Positions 61,361 to 64,000 of a stretch of DNA of 64,000 nt are shown piece by piece. The DNA comes from Pandoraea bronchicola. GTDB taxonomy: Bacteria; Pseudomonadota; Gammaproteobacteria; Burkholderiales; Burkholderiaceae. Numbering within the stretch: position 1 is the first letter of the stretch; each line of letters starts with the position of its first letter. The stretch is from NCBI RefSeq assembly GCF_902459805.1, contig NZ_CABPST010000003.1, forward strand, positions 1-64,000, read 5' to 3'. A program made the position numbers and the translations under genes. Below the pieces are notes generated by a model, which was given only the letters and a program-made list of their open reading frames with translations, searched no databases and had not been told where the DNA came from.

Positions 61361-62251
61361 ATGGATCGGCTCTCCACTCTGATTTCAAATTTCGGCGTTC
61401 GCGCCGGTGTTTTTCATAGCGGCGGCCTGTGTGGCATTGCCAGCTATGGTGTCGATGCACACGATGGCGGACACTTGCATTTGCTGCGCGCGGGCGAAGT
61501 CTCGCTGGTGCTCGAAGACGGCTCGCGGCAGGATATCGTCGAGCCATCGTTGATTTTCTTTCCACGCCGCAATCATCACCAGTTGCTCTCGGGCGAAGAT
61601 TCGCGAACTGAACTCGTGTGTGGATCGTTGTCGTTCGACGGCGGCCATCACAATCCGCTCGTGGCGGCGCTGCCGGAATATCTCGTCCTTCCGACGAAAT
61701 CGCTTTCCACGCTCGAACTGACGTTGAACTGGCTCTTCACGGAAGCGTTCGGCGCTCAGTGCGGGCGCCTTGCCGTGATGGACCGGTTGTTTGAATTGCT
61801 GGTCATCCAGTTGCTGCGTCATGTGCTGGAAAAGCGCATGGTGAGTCGTGGCATGCTGGCCGGGCTGGCCGATCCGCGGCTCGCGCGAGCGCTTCATGTG
61901 ATTCACCATCAGCCGGGGGAAGCGTGGACGGTGGAGTCGCTGGCCGGGACAGCCAATATGTCGCGCGCAAACTTTGCAGCGCAGTTTCGCGAGGTCGTCG
62001 GGCAATCTCCGGCGGATTATCTGCTGGACTGGCGTATCGGCCTCGCACAGAAGCGTCTGCGCGACGGTCAGCCGATAGCACGCGTGGCCGATGAGGTGGG
62101 GTACGAAAGTGCATCGGCGCTCGCTCGCGCCTTCCGCCGCAAGACGGGCAGCAGCCCGCGTGATTGGTTGCGCGCCCAGATGCATGCTGTGACAACGCTG
62201 CCGCCGCCGCGCGTGACACTCGTTCCGGCGCTACCGGCGCAGGCGGCTTAA
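61361..62251 (+). CDS. AraC family transcriptional regulator with cupin N-terminus
   Basis: The 296-residue protein has an N-terminal cupin-like sensor (GGHLHLLRAGEVSLVLEDGS; PSLIFFPRRNHHQLLSGEDS) and a C-terminal AraC domain. The two helix-turn-helix units are VESLAGTANMSRANFAAQFR and IARVADEVGYESASALARAF, and the close is RKTGSSPRDWLR. This matches the cupin_6 group, often next to SDR or oxidoreductase genes. None is beside it here. Its ATG has no strong ribosome site. It converges with the porin gene. Confidence 0.88.
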   Translation: MDRLSTLISNFGVRAGVFHSGGLCGIASYGVDAHDGGHLHLLRAGEVSLVLEDGSRQDIVEPSLIFFPRRNHHQLLSGEDSRTELVCGSLSFDGGHHNPLVAALPEYLVLPTKSLSTLELTLNWLFTEAFGAQCGRLAVMDRLFELLVIQLLRHVLEKRMVSRGMLAGLADPRLARALHVIHHQPGEAWTVESLAGTANMSRANFAAQFREVVGQSPADYLLDWRIGLAQKRLRDGQPIARVADEVGYESASALARAFRRKTGSSPRDWLRAQMHAVTTLPPPRVTLVPALPAQAA

Positions 62252-62280
62252 CGTCTTACGCGCCTTAAGCGGGGGCATCG

Positions 62281-62304
62281 AAAAACGCCCGGCGAAGCCG
62301 GGCG
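62281..62304 (-). terminator. Intrinsic terminator of the porin gene
   Basis: CGCCCGGC (62286-62293) and GCCGGGCG (62297-62304) form a perfect 8-bp stem around GAA. The A-run at 62280-62285 is a T-run on the minus strand, so the element stops leftward transcription 74 bases past the porin stop. Confidence 0.85.
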
Positions 62305-62377
62305 CAAGTCATGTGTCACAAGACCGGCCGGCACGTGCGTCAACGCGCAACGTCATCGGCCGGTTAGCTTGTCAGAC

Positions 62378-63613
62378 TTAGAAAACGTGGCTGACCCCCA
62401 GGCGCACGACGGTCTGCGAATTGGTTGCCGACGACATGCCATTCGCGGCATCGCCTACCGAGGCCGTCGCGTCGATCACGTTGCCGAAAGCGTCGAGCGT
62501 GCTGCCGGAGGCCTTCTGATAGCCGGCCAGTGCGTACAGCTCCGTGCGCTTGGAAAGGTTATAGAACGCCGCGAGATTGAACTGGTGGTACTTCGCACCC
62601 GACGCGTTCGCTGCCGGCGCATTCACGTTGGTGAAGCTATAGCCGCCGCCCAACCGGAACGCATTGGTGAAGCGATACATCGCCAGCACGCCGACCGAGT
62701 CGAACTTGGCCGTGCGGGTAAAGCGCGAGTAGCTGCCTGCCGAGTACTCGGTGTGGCTGTAGTTCGCACCCAGCGTGGTGTCGCCAATCTGATAGGTCAT
62801 CGAGGTGGCAATGATGTCGCGTGCCTTGGCGCTCGCATAACCGGCGTTGATCGACGACGCGAATGCCGATTCGGACGAACCCGCCCAGCTTCCGATCGTC
62901 GTGTCCGTAGCGCTCGCCTTGTCGTTGTTGGCATGCGAGTAGCCGACGCCCCAGGTGATCGGGCCGTTCGCGTACTGCCCGGCGAGGCCCCATGTGTTCT
63001 GGCGTCCCATGGTGCCCGGCTGGCCACCGAAGCCGTACATGGCGCCGAACGTGAAACCGCCCCATGTCGGCGAGCGGTATTTCACGCTGTTGTTCACGCG
63101 CGAGCTGTGATCGAGGTTATCGACGTCGCCCGGGTGTGCTGCAACGCCCGAGAGCAGCGCCGTGCCGCCGACCGAGCCGACCAGATCGATCAGCGGGTCG
63201 TACTGGCGGCCCAGCGTAACGGTGCCGTAAGCCTTGTCTTGCAGGCCGACGTACGCGTGACGGCCAAACTCCGCGCCGCCCTGACTCGCGGTGCCGTTGC
63301 CAATGTTGAAGCCATTCTCAAGGCGGAACAGCGCCTTGAGGCCATTGCCGAGGTCTTCCGTTCCCTGCATGCCCCAGCGGCTGCCTTGCCAAGTGCCACT
63401 CTGGAACGCGTAGTTCGATGCGCCGCTCATGAGCGCCGGGCGGCCGGCAGCACCTGCACGCGTGACGGAGGCGACATTGCTGGCATAGCCGATGCCGCCA
63501 TCGACGATGCCGTACAGTGTGATGTTGGACTGGGCGTGCGCAAGCGTGGCGGCGCCGCAGCCGATAACCAGTGCGGCTGCACGGGCGAGAGGAGAGCGAG
63601 CAAGAGACTTCAT
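62378..63613 (-). CDS. Gram-negative porin (betaproteobacterial type)
   Basis: The 411-residue protein has a signal peptide (AAALVIGCGAATLAHAQSN) and the porin start SNITLYGIVDGGIGYASNVA. It has the typical QGSRWGMQGTEDLGNGLKAL, FGRHAYVGLQDKAYGTVTLG and the ending VRLGVSHVF with terminal Phe. It forms a 16-strand trimeric channel for small solutes. ATG 63613 was chosen for the signal peptide; the frame further upstream is unlike the family. A dyad TTAGG-AAT-CCTAA lies 80 bases upstream. A strong terminator follows. Confidence 0.93.
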   Translation of the reverse strand: MKSLARSPLARAAALVIGCGAATLAHAQSNITLYGIVDGGIGYASNVASVTRAGAAGRPALMSGASNYAFQSGTWQGSRWGMQGTEDLGNGLKALFRLENGFNIGNGTASQGGAEFGRHAYVGLQDKAYGTVTLGRQYDPLIDLVGSVGGTALLSGVAAHPGDVDNLDHSSRVNNSVKYRSPTWGGFTFGAMYGFGGQPGTMGRQNTWGLAGQYANGPITWGVGYSHANNDKASATDTTIGSWAGSSESAFASSINAGYASAKARDIIATSMTYQIGDTTLGANYSHTEYSAGSYSRFTRTAKFDSVGVLAMYRFTNAFRLGGGYSFTNVNAPAANASGAKYHQFNLAAFYNLSKRTELYALAGYQKASGSTLDAFGNVIDATASVGDAANGMSSATNSQTVVRLGVSHVF

Positions 63614-63692
63614 GGTGTGTTTCCTGTGCGTAGTGGTGAGGTGCGATGCATTTCCCGGCGTGACGATCCGTGTTGTCGCATGGCGATTTGAA

Positions 63693-63705
63693 TTAGGAAT
63701 CCTAA
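63693..63705. promoter_or_regulatory. Dyad TTAGG-AAT-CCTAA upstream of the porin
   Basis: TTAGG (63693-63697) and CCTAA (63701-63705) are inverted arms around AAT in a short AT-rich stretch 80 bases upstream of the minus-strand porin start. It may be an operator or part of the promoter. The regulator is unknown. Confidence 0.3.
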
Positions 63706-63814
63706 AAAATAAGCGATGGACGCTCCGAGAAGACATCACCTGACTTCAGCGGAAAATCATGCCGCGCGAGGTTCGTTCAGCGCGCGGCCGCAGAGGGCCT
63801 CGTGGAAAGACGGA

Positions 63815-64000
63815 TTACTTCGCTACCCCCTGTCCCTGATGGGCCAGCGCCGCGCGCAAGCGGGCGGGGGAGTCGGTCATCACGGCATCGAAACCAAGCT
63901 GCGACGCCGCTTCGAAGTCCTGCGGCGTTTCGATACCGAAGGCGACGAGATGCACGTCGCCGCGTGATTTGAAGCACTGCACGGCGGCGGGTGTCCACCA
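63815..64000 (-). CDS. Glycerophosphodiester phosphodiesterase, C-terminal end (partial)
   Basis: A minus-strand frame enters from the window end and stops at TAA (63815-63817). Its 61 residues include WWTPAAVQCFKSRGDVHLVA, TPQDFEAASQLGFDAVMTD and SPARLRAAL. The closing DAVMTDSPARL is the typical last strand and loop of GDPD-fold phosphodiesterases, which cleave glycerophosphodiesters to glycerol-3-phosphate and an alcohol. The active-site part is outside the window, so catalytic residues cannot be checked. It lies 201 bases upstream of the porin start on the same strand. Confidence 0.75.
   Translation of the reverse strand, partial: WWTPAAVQCFKSRGDVHLVAFGIETPQDFEAASQLGFDAVMTDSPARLRAALAHQGQGVAK

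Overview
The window is a continuous stretch of a high-GC, gene-dense proteobacterial chromosome. The gene content points to a betaproteobacterium of the Burkholderiaceae, most like Pandoraea or Burkholderia. The signs are a Gram-negative porin of the betaproteobacterial type, a DUF4148 periplasmic protein, the PepSY/DUF3649/DUF3325 iron-uptake set, many FCD-type GntR regulators and Liv-type ABC transporters. The genus is an inference from family content and was not tested by a search. I saw no insertion sequence, integrase, CRISPR array or rRNA gene.

Layout. 1-3009: end of pntB, a LysR regulator, a 400-base gap with four DnaA-box-like sites, and an ankyrin protein apparently cut by an in-frame amber codon. 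3229-9217: an MFS transporter, a fumarylacetoacetase-fold hydratase, two GntR regulators facing each other, and an enoyl-CoA hydratase plus CaiB/BaiF CoA-transferase pair. 9516-13778: a GH15 glucoamylase-like enzyme, a low-complexity protein and an MdtD-like exporter. 13788-19121 (minus strand): a Liv-type binding protein, a decayed LuxR fragment, and a coupled pqiA-pqiA-pqiB-pqiC operon for envelope lipid transport. 19301-28597: a complete selenocysteine-dependent formate dehydrogenase module, fdnG(UGA)-fdnH-fdnI-fdhE-selA-selB-tRNA-Sec, ending at a terminator. 28679-33097 (minus strand): an SDR, a P-loop kinase-like protein, a LysE exporter, a site-2 protease and a DUF2167 protein. 33474-37429: a GntR regulator, a dicarboxylate/amino-acid symporter, a threonine aldolase and ribA.

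37480-44837 (minus strand) is a Fur-box-led iron-uptake operon: ECF sigma factor, FecR, TonB receptor, DUF4198, DUF3649, PepSY and DUF3325. 45048-48774 is a magnesium locus: a structured leader with small ORFs, a short protein resembling the MgtC C-terminal domain, a second leader ORF with a terminator-like hairpin, and mgtA. 48906-51595: an outer-membrane protein, a MarR regulator and an orphan IscS-type cysteine desulfurase. 52011-60034 is a nine-gene operon of a two-component flavin monooxygenase, a cupin, a DUF2848 protein and a full Liv ABC transporter, probably for uptake and oxidation of an aromatic compound. 60179-64000: an NsrR-like regulator, a DUF4148 protein, an AraC regulator, a porin and the end of a glycerophosphodiester phosphodiesterase.

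The most interesting signals are the mgt leader regions. They carry short ORFs with Pro/Glu/Asp codon clusters, reminiscent of the enterobacterial MgtL logic, with hairpins and a possible attenuator before mgtA. Next are the 49-bp nested dyad in front of the aromatic operon and the operon itself. All functional statements rest on reading translated motifs by eye.
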